A stretch of DNA of 64,000 nucleotides from Planotetraspora sp. A-T 1434 (GCF_025420585.1 NZ_JAOEGB010000033.1:1-64000), one strand, 5' to 3'; shown: positions 1 through 13,735, counted from the first letter of the stretch. The notes: generated from the letters alone by a model not told the origin. Translations and numbers: made by a program.

Positions 1-493
1 TAAACCTAACTAACCGGCATTGGCCCTAACCGTCGGAAACGGCGATCCCAGGTCCGATCCCTCTCTTCCCAGGTCCGATCCCAGGCCGATGCCGATGCCG
101 ATGCCAACACAGACGCGGGCACCGGTGCCCGTGGCGGTGCCGGGACCGAACAGCTCTGAGCGGACCCCTCGGTGGTGGCCTCAGCGGTAGAACCCTGTCT
201 CGGGCGCGAGACCGTCGACCACATGCGACAAGCGCGCTTTAAGGACGGGTAAAGGACTGGCTGTCGAGGTGTGGCCGCCTACTCAGGGGTGAATGTCAAG
301 AAATAGACCTTTGCGTCCGGTCACTGGCGCATGCCAAGGGTCCGGGTGCAGTCACGCGTTCCATTATCCAGCCGGCCGCTCCCGAAGGCGGGCCGGACGC
401 CGGGAAGCCGTCGGCGCCTACACCAACTCGCCACACCGCCGATGCGCCAGCGGAGCGGACGTAGCCCCTTGAGGGTCGCGAAGAGGGCCTCGT
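1..493. other. Non-coding upstream region of the chaperone operon
   Basis: No convincing gene is visible. The first 120 bases hold short repeats: CCCAGGTCCGATCC twice near 48 and 68, then a run of GATGCC units near 88-105. Neither a complete HAIR operator (CTTGAGT-N7-ACTCAAG) nor a CIRCE element was found. A lone CTTGAG half-site lies at 468-473. The region is presumably promoter and leader for dnaK. Confidence 0.5.
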
Positions 494-570
494 GACGGAC
501 GCGAGCTGACGGACACGAGCTGACGGACACGAGCTGACGGACGCGAGCTGACGGACGCGAGCTGACGGGG
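494..570 (+). repeat. 14-bp tandem repeat in the dnaK leader
   Basis: Five consecutive 14-base units (GACGGACGCGAGCT, varying only at one G/A position) run from 494 to 563, followed by a partial GACGGGG. They end about 50 bases before the dnaK start. 14 bp is not a multiple of a helical turn, so a phased protein array is unlikely. Within a transcript, each GAGCT could pair with neighbouring units. The function is unknown. Confidence 0.85.
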
Positions 571-619
571 ACGCCAGGCGACCGGGGACGCGGGGAGATT
601 TCGTGAAGGGGATGAGGAG

Positions 620-2548
<1,929 letters not shown>

Positions 2549-2563
2549 CATGGGGGCAGTGAC

Positions 2564-4549
<1,986 letters not shown>

Positions 4550-4568
<19 letters not shown>

Positions 4569-7219
4569 CGCAGAAGTCACAGGAAGCCCTGCACGACGCC
4601 CAGACCAAGGCGATCCGGTACGGGCATACGGAGGTCGACGGCGAGCACCTCCTGCTCGCGCTGCTCACGCAGCCGGACGGGCTGGTCCCGCGCCTGCTCT
4701 CGGCCGCCGGGGCCGACTCGGAGAAGCTCCGCCTGGAGCTGGAGGCCGAGCTGGAGCGGCGGCCACGCGTCAGCGGTCCGGGCGCCGCGCCCGGCCAGGT
4801 CCACCTCACCCAGCGGCTGTCGCGCCTGCTCGACACCGCCGATCGGGAGGCCAGGCGGCTCAAGGACGAATACGTCTCGGTCGAGCATCTGCTGCTCGCG
4901 CTGCTCGACGAGGGGGCCGAGGGTCCCTCAGGGCGGCTGCTGCAGGGGCACGGGCTGACCCGGGAGCGCTTCCTGGAGGTGCTCACGCAGGTGCGCGGCA
5001 ACCAGCGGGTGACCTCGGCCAACCCCGAGGTCGCCTATGAGGCCCTGGAGAAGTATGGCCGGGACCTCGTGGGCGCCGCGCTGTCGGACAAGCTCGATCC
5101 GGTGATCGGCCGGGACGCCGAGATCCGCCGGGTGATCCAGATCCTGTCCCGCAAGAGCAAGAACAACCCGGTCCTCATCGGCGACCCCGGAGTCGGCAAG
5201 ACCGCGATCGTGGAGGGGCTGGCGCAGCGCATCGCCCGGGGCGACGTCCCCGAGGGGCTGAAGGACAAGACGGTCTTCAGCCTCGACATGGGCGCCCTCA
5301 TCGCGGGGGCGAAATACCGCGGCGAGTTCGAGGAGAGGCTGAAGGCGGTCCTGACGGAGGTGAAGGCCTCCGAGGGCCGGATCCTGCTGTTCATCGACGA
5401 GGTGCACAACGTCGTCGGAGCGGGGGCGGCGGAGGGGGCGATGGACGCGGGCAACATGCTGAAGCCGATGCTGGCCCGCGGCGAGCTCCACCTGATCGGC
5501 GCCACCACGGTCGCCGAATACCGCAAGTACATCGAGAAGGACGCCGCCCTGGAGCGCCGTTTCCAGCCCGTCGTCGTGGACGAGCCCTCGGTCGAGGACT
5601 CCATCTCCATCCTGCGCGGGCTGCGCGAGCGCCTGGAGGTGTTCCACGGCGTGAGGATCACCGACAGCGCCATCGTGGCCGCCGTCGTCCTGAGCCACCG
5701 TTACATCTCCGACCGGTTCCTCCCCGACAAGGCGATCGACCTGGTCGACGAGGCGTGCGCGATGCTCCGCACGGAGATCGACTCCATGCCGGCCGAGCTG
5801 GACGAGCTCACCCGCCGCGTGATGCGCCTGGAGATCGAGGAGGCGGCGCTCGCCAAGGAGGACGACCCGGCGAGCAGGTCCCGCCTGGAGGCCCTGCGCA
5901 AGGAGCTCGCCGACCTGCGCGCCCAGGCGGACGCCATGCGCGCCCAGTGGGAGGCCGAACGGCATGCCGTACGGAGGGCGCAGTCGCTGCGTCAGGAGAT
6001 CGAGGCGGTGCGCCGGGAGGCGGAGCAGGCCCAGCGGGTCTATGACCTCAGCCGCGCCGCCGAGCTGACCCACGGCAGGCTCCCGGAGCTGGAGCGCAAG
6101 CTGAAGGCGGCCGAGGAGCAGCTCGAATCCAAGCAGGGCGGCCACCGGCTCCTACGCGAGGTCGTGACGGAGGAGGAGATCGCGGACATCGTGTCCCGCT
6201 GGACGGGCATTCCGGTCAGCCGTCTCCAGGAGGGCGAGCGGGAGAAGCTGCTGCGGCTCGACAAGATCCTCCACGAGCGGGTGATCGGCCAGGACGAGGC
6301 CGTCCGGCTGGTCTCGGACGCGATCATCCGGGCCCGGTCGGGCATCAAGGACCCCCGGCGGCCCATCGGCTCGTTCATCTTCCTGGGCCCGACCGGCGTC
6401 GGGAAGACCGAGCTGGCCAAGGCGCTCGCCGAGGCGCTGTTCGACACCGAGGACAACATGGTCCGCGTCGACATGAGCGAGTATCAGGAGCGGCACACCG
6501 TCAGCCGGCTCGTGGGGGCGCCCCCGGGTTACGTCGGCTACGAGGAGGGCGGCCAGCTGACCGAGGCGGTGCGGCGCAAGCCGTACTCGGTCGTGCTGTT
6601 CGACGAGATCGAGAAGGCGCACGCGGACGTGTTCAACGCGCTGCTGCAGGTGCTCGACGACGGACGGCTCACCGACGCGCAGGGCCGTACGGTCGACTTC
6701 CGCAACACCGTGATCATCATGACGTCCAATATCGGGTCGCCCTACCTGATGGACGGCGTCACGCCCCAGGGGGAGATCGAACCGGAGGCGAGAGAGCTGG
6801 TCATGGCCGACCTGCGCGGGCGCTTCCGGCCGGAGTTCCTCAACCGGGTCGACGAGATCGTGCTGTTCAAGCCGCTGACGCAGCCGGAGATCGAGCAGAT
6901 CGTCTCGCTGATGTTCAACGACATCAGGGCGCGGCTGGCCGACCGGCGGATGACGCTGGAGGTCACCGAGCCCGCGCTGCGCTTCATCGCCGAGCAGGGC
7001 TTCGACCCCGTCTACGGGGCCAGGCCGCTGCGCCGGTTCATCGCCCGCGAGGTCGAGACCCGCATCGCTCGGGCGCTGGTCGCCGGGGACGTCCTCGACG
7101 GCGCGGTCATCCGGGTGGACCTGTCCGGGGGCCGGCTCGTGGTGTCCTACGAGAACCCGGAGGCTGACGATGACATCGAACGGAGCCGGGCGTCGACGGA
7201 TCGGGCCGAAAACCTCTAG
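4550..7219 (+). CDS. clpB: ATP-dependent disaggregase ClpB
   Basis: Hexameric AAA+ machine that threads aggregated protein and works with DnaK. The 889 residues comprise a Clp N-domain (about 1-145), AAA1 with Walker A GDPGVGKT near 211 and Walker B LFIDEVH, and the middle coiled coil (about 400-540). AAA2 follows with GPTGVGKT near 613, FDEIEKAH near 683 and sensor MTSNIGS. The GTG start lies inside cbpM and is served by GGAGGG at 4539-4544. The stop TAG shares the palindrome CTAG with the stop of the opposing gene. Having clpB inside the dnaK operon differs from the usual Streptomyces and Mycobacterium layout, where it is separate. Confidence 0.96.
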
Positions 7220-9378
7220 CCGATCCACTGTCCGGCGTGGACGGACGCGGTCATCGCGGGCCGCGGCCCGGCGATCATGCACATCCCCTCGGGCAGCCCG
7301 ATGACGACGGGATCGCCGAAGCCGCCGTCCACCTCCACGGTGATCCGCGCCCCGGCGAGGGGCAGGCGGGAGATCCGCAGCGAGCCGAACCCGTCCGGCA
7401 GGACCGGGGCGATCCAGAGCTTGCCGCGCGGCACCCACGGGTCCAGGCGCAGGAGGATCCGCACGAGCTGGATCGGCGTGGCCGACGCCCACGCCTGCGG
7501 AGAGCACGAGGTCGGGTACGGCACGGGCACGGGGAACTCATGGCGGTCGAACCCGCAGAACAGCTCCGGCAGCCGCCCGTTGAATGCGCGGGCCGCGTCG
7601 AGCAGGCCGAGGACGATGGTCTGGGCCTCCTCGATGAAGCCGTACCGCATGAGCCCGGCGGCCGTCAGCGCGTTGTCATGCGGCCACACCGACCCGTTGT
7701 GGTAGCTCATCGGGTTGTAGGCGCCCATGTCCGCGGCCAGGGTCCGCACGCCGAAGCCCGTGAACATGGCAGGTGACATGAGATGCTCGGCCACCTGTCC
7801 GGCCTTGTCCCGGTCGACGATGCCGGACCACAGGCAGTGGCCCATGTTGGAGCCGAGGCCGTCGATGGGCCGTCCGTCCCGGTCCAGGCCCATGGCGTAG
7901 TAGCCCCGGTCCGGCAGCCAGAACCTCTCGTTGAACGCCTCGCGCAGCTCCGCCGCCTTCGCCGCGTAACGCCTCTCGGTCTCGGCGTCTCCCGCCTCCC
8001 GCGCGAAGTAGTGCCGGGCGAGGTAGGCCGCGTAGACGTAGCCCTGCACCTCGGCGAGGGCGATCGGCGGCCGGGCGATCGCGCCGTCGGCGAAGTTGAT
8101 CCCGTCGAAGGAGTCCTTCCAGCCCTGGTTGGCCAGGCCCTGGTCGGTCTTGCGGCGATACCACAGGAAGCCGTCCCGCATGCCGTACCGCTCGATCCAG
8201 TCCAGCGCCGCGTCGGCGTGCGGCAGGAGCTTCTCCACCACGTCATGGTGCGCCCCCCAGCGGCGCAGCTCCCCGAGCAGCACCACGAACAGCGGGGAGG
8301 CGTCGACCGACCCGTAGTAGGCCCGCGCGCCCGAGTCCGAGGGGGCCGTGCTCACGCCGTACCGCAGCTCATGCATGATCTTTCCGGGCTCCTCCTCCGT
8401 GAGAGGGTCGGTCTTGACCCCCTGGAGCCGGGCCAGGCGGCGGAGCGTGCCGACGGCGAGGTTCTGGTCGAGCGGCAGGGCAAGCCACGAGGTCAGCAGC
8501 GAGTCACGCCCGAACAGCGTCATGAACCAGGGCGCTCCGGCCGCGATCGACGGCGGCTCGTCGGGGTAGTCCGGATCGAACAGCCGCAGCGACCCGAGGT
8601 CGGTCCGCGATCTGTCCAGGATCGTGGCCAGCGTCGTGTTGGAGGTGGTGATGGCTCCGGTGTCCACCTCCCACTCGCACAGCCACCGCGCGGCCTCCGC
8701 CTGCTGCGGCAGGCACGCGGCCGAGAACCAGGGCTCCGACTCCACACCGTCGATGATGGGATTCGCCTGCAGGCACAGCCGCACGTCACCCCTGGCGGGC
8801 ACGACCACGCGGAAGACGAGCAGTCCGGGCGGTACGGCCAGCACGGGCGTGTCCTCGCCGCCGACCACCACGCGAACGCCCCTCCCCCGGCTGGCCGAGA
8901 AGAGACGCAGCGCCCGCTCCTCGGGGGCCGCCTCCACGTCGGTGACCCTGCAGATGTGGTTGGTCTTCACCTCGAACAGGTCGCAGACCTCGGAGGCGAT
9001 GTTCAGCGACGCCACGCATCCGGCCGGCTCGTCGGAGAGGTTCCGCAGGACGACGTCCTCGCACATGCCCCCGCCCGTGAAGCGGTCCCTGATCACGAGC
9101 AGCGTGCTCTCGGCCTGCCCGGGGCGCCGGGCGGCGCGGCCGATGAAGGTCGCGTGGTACGGCTCGGCCGCCAGGACCTGCAGTTCCTCGACCGGGGCGT
9201 CGTCGATGTGCAGCTCCCAACGGGACAGCAGCCGGGTGTCGGCGAAGAAAACGCCCTGCGCCCCTCCCGGCAGGATGTCCCCGTTTCTCGTGGAGACACA
9301 GAAGGAGCCCCCCGCCACGAGCGTCATGGTCGCCTCGCCGAGCGCTCTCGGCTGTCCTTCGAACGTCCATCCATCCAC
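7216..9378 (-). CDS. Glycogen debranching-type amylo-alpha-1,6-glucosidase
   Basis: Cytosolic glucosidase of the GDE_N_bis/amylo-alpha-1,6-glucosidase group, likely acting on alpha-1,6 branches or related oligosaccharides. An N-terminal beta domain ([16 protein letters not shown], about 15-250) precedes an (alpha/alpha)6 barrel. The barrel carries [47 protein letters not shown] and the closing [14 protein letters not shown]. The chosen GTG at 9378 has AAGGG seven bases upstream. A GTG at 9474 would add 32 unconserved-looking residues but has its GGAGG directly abutting. No neighbour points to a dedicated pathway, and the gene converges on clpB with a 4-base overlap. Confidence 0.88.
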   Translation of the reverse strand: MDGWTFEGQPRALGEATMTLVAGGSFCVSTRNGDILPGGAQGVFFADTRLLSRWELHIDDAPVEELQVLAAEPYHATFIGRAARRPGQAESTLLVIRDRFTGGGMCEDVVLRNLSDEPAGCVASLNIASEVCDLFEVKTNHICRVTDVEAAPEERALRLFSASRGRGVRVVVGGEDTPVLAVPPGLLVFRVVVPARGDVRLCLQANPIIDGVESEPWFSAACLPQQAEAARWLCEWEVDTGAITTSNTTLATILDRSRTDLGSLRLFDPDYPDEPPSIAAGAPWFMTLFGRDSLLTSWLALPLDQNLAVGTLRRLARLQGVKTDPLTEEEPGKIMHELRYGVSTAPSDSGARAYYGSVDASPLFVVLLGELRRWGAHHDVVEKLLPHADAALDWIERYGMRDGFLWYRRKTDQGLANQGWKDSFDGINFADGAIARPPIALAEVQGYVYAAYLARHYFAREAGDAETERRYAAKAAELREAFNERFWLPDRGYYAMGLDRDGRPIDGLGSNMGHCLWSGIVDRDKAGQVAEHLMSPAMFTGFGVRTLAADMGAYNPMSYHNGSVWPHDNALTAAGLMRYGFIEEAQTIVLGLLDAARAFNGRLPELFCGFDRHEFPVPVPYPTSCSPQAWASATPIQLVRILLRLDPWVPRGKLWIAPVLPDGFGSLRISRLPLAGARITVEVDGGFGDPVVIGLPEGMCMIAGPRPAMTASVHAGQWIG

Positions 9379-9541
9379 GATTCGGCCCTTTCGTTCCGAT
9401 TTCGTGCTATTGGCCGTCTTCTCTACCTGATGGGCGATTTTACGCGTAGGAGTGACCGGCTGCGAGGCCGCCACCCTCCGTCGCGATCCCGGGGTCTGTC
9501 CTTTTGCCCGGCCTTGACCTGCGGTTTCTTAGTCTTCGGCC

Positions 9542-9730
9542 ATGCGCAAGTGGGTCGGGGTCAACGGCTACGAGGTGGACATGATCGTCCTGGACGGCCG
9601 TCAGCTGCTACGGGTCCGTCACCTCGGCTACCACATCGCCTTCTGCGGGTCGGTGACCGACGTCGCCCGCTACGTCGACCTCGCGGAGCTCGTCGAGGTC
9701 GTGGATCTCCCCCAGCAGCCGACCGCCTGA
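9542..9730 (+). CDS. Small conserved-looking hypothetical protein, 62 aa
   Basis: Function not recognised. The protein (MRKWVGVNGYEVDMIVLDG... ending DLAELVEVVDLP) is soluble, balanced in charge and has coding-like composition, unlike neighbouring random frames. There is no ribosome site. TAGTCT sits six bases before the ATG, so it could be read from a leaderless transcript, but no matching -35 hexamer was found. It stands alone between the divergent glucosidase gene and sigK. Confidence 0.5.
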   Translation: MRKWVGVNGYEVDMIVLDGRQLLRVRHLGYHIAFCGSVTDVARYVDLAELVEVVDLPQQPTA

Positions 9731-9776
9731 GCCTTTCCCCGGCCAGTACGGCACGCGAGCGACATCTGTGTAACCG

Positions 9777-9804
9777 CAATCCGGATGCCGGTCCCGCTCC
9801 GAAG
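9777..9804 (+). promoter_or_regulatory. SigK-type ECF promoter upstream of sigK
   Basis: CAATCC (9777-9782), 16-base spacer, CCGAAG (9799-9804), 38 bases before the sigK ATG. The mycobacterial SigK consensus is close to CCATCC / CCGAAT. The same pair recurs at 11314-11340, so autoregulation of sigK is likely. Confidence 0.72.
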
Positions 9805-9842
9805 TACCTACGTTGGTGGCGACCTGGCGGCCGGGAGGGTGA

Positions 9843-10460
9843 ATGAGGGCTAAACGGGCGTTGCGTCTCGCGGGCGGGCGGGGCCCCGGAACCGCGCGGG
9901 AAAGCCCCGAGGACGGATCGGGGCCCGAGGAACTGCTGGAACGAGTGGCCCGCGGCGACCGCGCGGCCTTCGAGCATCTCTACGACCTCGTGGCGGGGCC
10001 GGTCTACGGCCTGGTGCTACGGGTCCTCCGCGATCCCGCCCAGAGCGAGGAGGTCGCCCAGGAGGTGCTCGTGGAGATCTGGCGCAGCGCCGCCCGCTAC
10101 GAGCGGGGGCGCGGCTCGGCGATGTCGTGGGTGATGACGATCGCCCACCGCCGCGCGGTGGACCGGGTCCGCACCGCCCAGTCGGCCGTGGACCGGGAGG
10201 ACCGGGTGGCGCGGCTGGAGGTGCGGCGGCCGTTCGACGAGGTGGCCGAGTCGGTCGAGGGCCGGCTGGAACGCGAACGGCTACGCCGGTGCCTGGACGG
10301 CCTGACAGAGTTGCAGCGCGAATCGGTGACTTTCGCCTATTACGGCGGATACTCCTACCGGGAGGTATCCGAGCTTCTGAAGGTGCCGCTCGCGACGGTG
10401 AAGACGCGGATGCGCGACGGGCTGATCCGGATGCGCGACTGCATGGGGGTGGAACGGTGA
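9843..10460 (+). CDS. sigK: ECF sigma factor, SigK family
   Basis: Extracytoplasmic-function sigma factor of 205 residues. Region 2 runs from about 38 to 105 (FEHLYDLVAGPVYGLVLRVL, SEEVAQEVLVEIWR, SWVMTIAHRRAVDRVR). Region 4 runs from about 140 to 200 (LTELQRESVTFAYYGGYSYREVSELL, PLATVKTRMRDGLIRMRDCM). The family call rests on this sequence and on the neighbouring RskA-type anti-sigma gene. The first 30 residues are a poorly conserved extension. The stop overlaps the rskA start (GTGA). It probably directs transcription of itself and of the sulfite-oxidase/fasciclin operon, both of which carry the CAATCC/CCGAAG motif. Confidence 0.9.
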   Translation: MRAKRALRLAGGRGPGTARESPEDGSGPEELLERVARGDRAAFEHLYDLVAGPVYGLVLRVLRDPAQSEEVAQEVLVEIWRSAARYERGRGSAMSWVMTIAHRRAVDRVRTAQSAVDREDRVARLEVRRPFDEVAESVEGRLERERLRRCLDGLTELQRESVTFAYYGGYSYREVSELLKVPLATVKTRMRDGLIRMRDCMGVER

Positions 10461-11224
10461 CCGACGAGACGCGTAGTCGCGACCCGCACACGCTGGCGGG
10501 CGCGTACGCCCTGGATGCCATCGACCACGACACCGACCGTCTGCGGTTCGAGCACCACCTGGCCCGGTGCGCCGAATGCGCTCAGGAGCTGCGCGGCCTG
10601 GTGGAGACCGCCGCCCGGCTCGGCCAGGCCGCGGCCGTGGAGCCTCCGGCCGCGCTGCGCGAGCGGGTGATGGCGGAGATCGGCCAGGTCCGGCAGCTGC
10701 CCCCGCTCCTGCTGCCCGGCTCCTCCGGTCCGGGCCCCTCGCCGTTCACCCGCTGGTGGCCCCGCCTCGCCGCCGGGCTCGCCGCGGCGTGCCTGATCGC
10801 GGCCGTGGCTCTCGGAGCGGTCCTGATCCAGACCCGTGACCAGCTCGAACAGGCCAGGGCCGGGAACCGCCAGATCGCCGCGGTCCTGGCGGCGCCGGAC
10901 GCCCGCACGGTGACCGGTTCCGGCGTGGACGGCCACGGCGCGACGGGGACCGTGGTGGTCTCCCGGTCGCAGGGCCGGCTGGTGTTCGCCTCCAGCGGGC
11001 TGGCCGCCCTCCCGGACGGCAAGACCTACCAGCTCTGGGAGATCACCTCCGGGCGGATGCGATCGGCCGGGCTGCTGCGCCCGGACGCCTCGGGGGCCAT
11101 CCCGCCTGTCGTCGCCGCCGGGGCCGGCCGGGCCGATCAGGTCGGCCTCACGGTCGAGCCCGCCGGGGGCTCGGCGCAGCCCACCACACGGCCGCTGCTC
11201 CTCCTGGACCTGCGCACCGCCTGA
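10457..11224 (+). CDS. rskA: Membrane anti-sigma-K factor RskA
   Basis: Single-pass membrane regulator of 255 residues that sequesters SigK. The cytoplasmic N-terminus carries the zinc-binding anti-sigma signature H34xxxC38xxC41 (HLARCAEC). A transmembrane helix lies near 105-127 (LAAGLAAACLIAAVALGAVL). The extracytoplasmic half has the RskA features LAALPDGKTYQLWEI and VGLTVEPAGGS. Release of SigK by regulated proteolysis is family knowledge. The GTG start overlaps the sigK stop by four bases, keeping the two proteins in stoichiometry. A strong terminator follows. Confidence 0.92.
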   Translation: MTDETRSRDPHTLAGAYALDAIDHDTDRLRFEHHLARCAECAQELRGLVETAARLGQAAAVEPPAALRERVMAEIGQVRQLPPLLLPGSSGPGPSPFTRWWPRLAAGLAAACLIAAVALGAVLIQTRDQLEQARAGNRQIAAVLAAPDARTVTGSGVDGHGATGTVVVSRSQGRLVFASSGLAALPDGKTYQLWEITSGRMRSAGLLRPDASGAIPPVVAAGAGRADQVGLTVEPAGGSAQPTTRPLLLLDLRTA

Positions 11225-11240
11225 CCCGCCGCCCGCTGCC

Positions 11241-11273
11241 CGCCGGCCCCGGCCCTTCCAGCCGGGGCCGGCG
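11241..11273 (+). terminator. Perfect 13-bp GC hairpin after rskA
   Basis: CGCCGGCCCCGGC (11241-11253), loop CCTTCCA, and its exact complement (11261-11273). It begins 17 bases after the rskA stop and has no U-tract, as is common in actinobacteria. It separates sigK-rskA from the next promoter. Confidence 0.8.
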
Positions 11274-11313
11274 CGCTGTCTGGCTGGGCCTCCAGCTTTT
11301 GCCGCCACCGCGC

Positions 11314-11340
11314 CAATCCGAGCCGGAAGGCGCTCCGAAG
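11314..11340 (+). promoter_or_regulatory. SigK-type promoter of the sulfite oxidase/fasciclin operon
   Basis: CAATCC (11314-11319), 15-base spacer, CCGAAG (11335-11340), matching the motif before sigK. The GTG at 11348 is seven bases past the -10 element, so transcription would begin at or next to the start codon and give a leaderless mRNA. Confidence 0.75.
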
Positions 11341-11347
11341 GCGTGTC

Positions 11348-12979
11348 GTGAACTTCGGAAAGCCCCCCGTCGGAGGGCCCGGCGCGGGCCGGGCGCTCGG
11401 TGCGCTGTGTGGAGTGCCGGCCGTGGCGGCGGCGCTGGGAGCCGCGGAGCTGACCGCCGCTCCGCTCCGGCCCCAGGCCGGTCCCCTGGTGGCGGTGGGG
11501 TCCGCGTTCATCGACCTGGCCCCTCGCCGGCTGAAAGACGCCGCGATCCGCGCCTTCGGGGCCGACGACAAGCTCGTGCTCCTGATCGGGATTGTGGCCA
11601 CGGTTCTGGCGATCGCCGCCGTGGCGGGCCTCGCCGCGCGCCGCCGCCCCCGTCTCGCCCCGGCCCTCCCGGCCGCCCTGGGCCTGACGGCGGCCGCCGC
11701 CGCGCTGTCCCGGCCCGGCGCGGCCCCCACCGACGCGCTGCCCTCCTTGGTCGCGGCCGTCGTCGGCGCTCTGGCCCTCCGCCTTCTGCTCGGCTCCCTG
11801 AGCCGGCGGGCCGTGCGCCCCTCTCAGCTGCCTCCTGTCCCGGAGATCGGTACGACGGCTCCGGGGCAGGAGGCGTTCGCCCCGTCCACGCCGGGTCTCC
11901 TTGAGGGCGGGCTCTCCGATCGGCGGGCGTTACTCCGCACCGGTACGGCGACGCTGGCCTTCGCCGCCCTCACCGGAGGGAGCGGACGCGCGATCACGGC
12001 CGCCCGCGACAGCGCCGCGCGCGGGACCGGCCTCGTCCTCCCGCGACCCGCGGAATCCGCCCCGCCTCTTCCCCCGGGCAGCGACCTGCGCATCCCCGGC
12101 CTCAGCCCGTTCACGACGCCCGATGACGGCTTCTACCGGGTCGACACCGCGCTCGTGATCCCCCGCGTCCCGCTTCGCGACTGGCGGCTACGCGTCCACG
12201 GCCTCGTGGACCGGCCCGTCGAGCTCACCTTCGAGGAGCTGCTCCGTCGCCCGCTGATCGAGCGGGACATCACCCTGACCTGCGTGTCCAACGAGGTCGG
12301 CGGGCCGTACGCCGGGACCGCGCGCTGGCTCGGCATCGACCTCGCCGCCCTGCTCCGAGAGGCGGGAGTGAGCGCGGGGGCCGACCAGATCATGTCGCGC
12401 TCCGCCGACGGCTGGACCTGCGGGACGCCGGTGGAGACCGTTCTGGACGGCCGCGCCGCGCTGCTCGCCGTCGGCATGAACGGCCGGGCGCTCCCTCCGG
12501 CACACGGCTTCCCGGCGAGGTTGATCGTCCCCGGCCTCTACGGGTACGTGTCGGCGACCAAGTGGGTGACGGAGATCAAGCTCACCCGGTTCGCCGGCGA
12601 GCGGGCCTACTGGGCGGAGCGAGGCTGGGCCCAACGGGCGCCCGTCAAGACCGCCTCCCGCATCGAGGTGCCCAAGCCGTTCGCCCGGCTACGGGCCGGC
12701 CCCGCGGTCATCGCCGGAGTCGCCTGGGCCCCGCACCGGGGCGTGGCCGCCGTCGAGGTGCGGGTGGACGGAGGGCCGTGGCGGCAGGCCCGGCTGGCGC
12801 CCTCCCCCGGCCCCGACACCTGGCGCCAGTGGCACATGACCTGGGACGCCACCCCCGGCGACCACCGCCTGGAGGTCCGCGCCACCGACACCGCCGGGCT
12901 CACCCAGACCGCCGACCGCGTGCCGCCGTTCCCCAGCGGCGCGACGGGCAGGCATTCGGTTCTCGTGACCGTCCTCTGA
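11348..12979 (+). CDS. Membrane-anchored sulfite-oxidase-family molybdopterin oxidoreductase
   Basis: Moco-dependent oxidoreductase of 543 residues. The first 165 form about four hydrophobic segments. A catalytic domain follows (FYRVDTALVIPRVPLRDWRLRVHG from about 260). It includes the molybdenum-ligand Cys312 in LTCVSNEVGG, then GTARWLGIDLAALL and GFPARLIVPGLYGY. The C-terminal Mo-co dimerisation fold (VIAGVAWAPHRGVAAVEVRVDGGPW) completes the family pattern. The active site is predicted on the outer face, and the natural substrate is unknown. The fasciclin lipoprotein gene follows 42 bases later. Control by SigK is inferred from the promoter. The GTG start is fixed by the promoter and by the N-terminal membrane segment. 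Confidence 0.9.
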   Translation: MNFGKPPVGGPGAGRALGALCGVPAVAAALGAAELTAAPLRPQAGPLVAVGSAFIDLAPRRLKDAAIRAFGADDKLVLLIGIVATVLAIAAVAGLAARRRPRLAPALPAALGLTAAAAALSRPGAAPTDALPSLVAAVVGALALRLLLGSLSRRAVRPSQLPPVPEIGTTAPGQEAFAPSTPGLLEGGLSDRRALLRTGTATLAFAALTGGSGRAITAARDSAARGTGLVLPRPAESAPPLPPGSDLRIPGLSPFTTPDDGFYRVDTALVIPRVPLRDWRLRVHGLVDRPVELTFEELLRRPLIERDITLTCVSNEVGGPYAGTARWLGIDLAALLREAGVSAGADQIMSRSADGWTCGTPVETVLDGRAALLAVGMNGRALPPAHGFPARLIVPGLYGYVSATKWVTEIKLTRFAGERAYWAERGWAQRAPVKTASRIEVPKPFARLRAGPAVIAGVAWAPHRGVAAVEVRVDGGPWRQARLAPSPGPDTWRQWHMTWDATPGDHRLEVRATDTAGLTQTADRVPPFPSGATGRHSVLVTVL

Positions 12980-13021
12980 CCCCCTCCCGCCCACCATTCA
13001 CTCATCACGAAGGAGCCCATC

Positions 13022-13678
13022 ATGAAGACCCGTCTTCTCGCCCTCTCCGCTGTCACCGTGGCGCTGTCGGTCACCACGGCATGCGGCGGCAGCGGCGACA
13101 GCGCCGACAACAGCGCCGACAACAGCGCCGACAACAGCGCCGCCGCGGCTCCGGCGGCGAACGGCGCCGCGTCGGCCGCGGCCACGCGGTCCGCGATGGC
13201 CGCCGCGCCCTTCGGCACCGCCTGCTCCGCCGTACCGGCTTCGGGAAAGGGCAGCTTCGCGGGGATGGCGGCCGATCCCGTGGCCACCGCCGCGTCCAAC
13301 AACCCCGTGCTCTCCACCCTGGTCACCGCGGTGAAGAAGGCCGGGCTGGTGGACACGCTCAACGCAGCCGACGGGATCACGGTGTTCGCGCCCACCAACG
13401 ACGCGTTCGCCAAGATCCCCAAGCAGCAGCTCGACCAGGTCCTCGCCGACCAGAAGACCCTCACGAGCATCCTGACCTACCACGTGGTCAAGGGGCGTAA
13501 GACGCCCGCCGACCTGCGGAACGGCACCTTCCCGACCCTGCAGGGCGGCCACGTGACCGCCACCGGCTCCGGCGAGAGCTTCACGATCAACAACGACGCC
13601 AGGGTGGTCTGCGGCGACGTCACCACCCGCAACGCCACCGTCTACATCATCGACACGGTGCTGATGCCCAGGAAGTGA
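13022..13678 (+). CDS. Fasciclin-domain (FAS1) lipoprotein, MPT83/MPT70-like
   Basis: Secreted lipoprotein of 218 residues with lipobox Cys21 (SVTTAC). A low-complexity linker holds the 4-residue repeat DNSA, encoded by 12-base tandem repeats around 13097-13141. One FAS1 domain spans about 80-217 (NPVLSTLVTAVKKAGLVDTL, GITVFAPTNDAFAKI, LTYHVVKGRK, ATVYIIDTVLMP). AAGGAG sits six bases before the ATG. In mycobacteria MPT70 and MPT83, also FAS1 proteins, are the main SigK targets, so this is the expected effector of the SigK/RskA system. Likely roles are adhesion or envelope interaction. Confidence 0.92.
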   Translation: MKTRLLALSAVTVALSVTTACGGSGDSADNSADNSADNSAAAAPAANGAASAAATRSAMAAAPFGTACSAVPASGKGSFAGMAADPVATAASNNPVLSTLVTAVKKAGLVDTLNAADGITVFAPTNDAFAKIPKQQLDQVLADQKTLTSILTYHVVKGRKTPADLRNGTFPTLQGGHVTATGSGESFTINNDARVVCGDVTTRNATVYIIDTVLMPRK

Positions 13679-13699
13679 CGACCGGCCGGTGATCCAGAA

Positions 13700-13727
13700 G
13701 GGGTGAGCCGGAGGACCGGCTCACCCC
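13700..13727 (+). terminator. 12-bp hairpin terminator after the fasciclin gene
   Basis: GGGGTGAGCCGG, loop AGGA, CCGGCTCACCCC. The stem is perfect and begins 22 bases after the stop. It lies between two convergent genes and may serve both. Confidence 0.82.
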
Positions 13728-13735
13728 GTCGCTCG

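Noticed and set aside
6-224. 72-residue minus-strand frame near the window start
   Set aside because: Low-complexity Ser/Ala/Arg content arising from short repeats, no homology pattern recognised and no ribosome site.
468-497. HAIR-like operator upstream of dnaK
   Set aside because: Only one CTTGAG half-site is present. The second half ACTCAAG at the required distance is absent.
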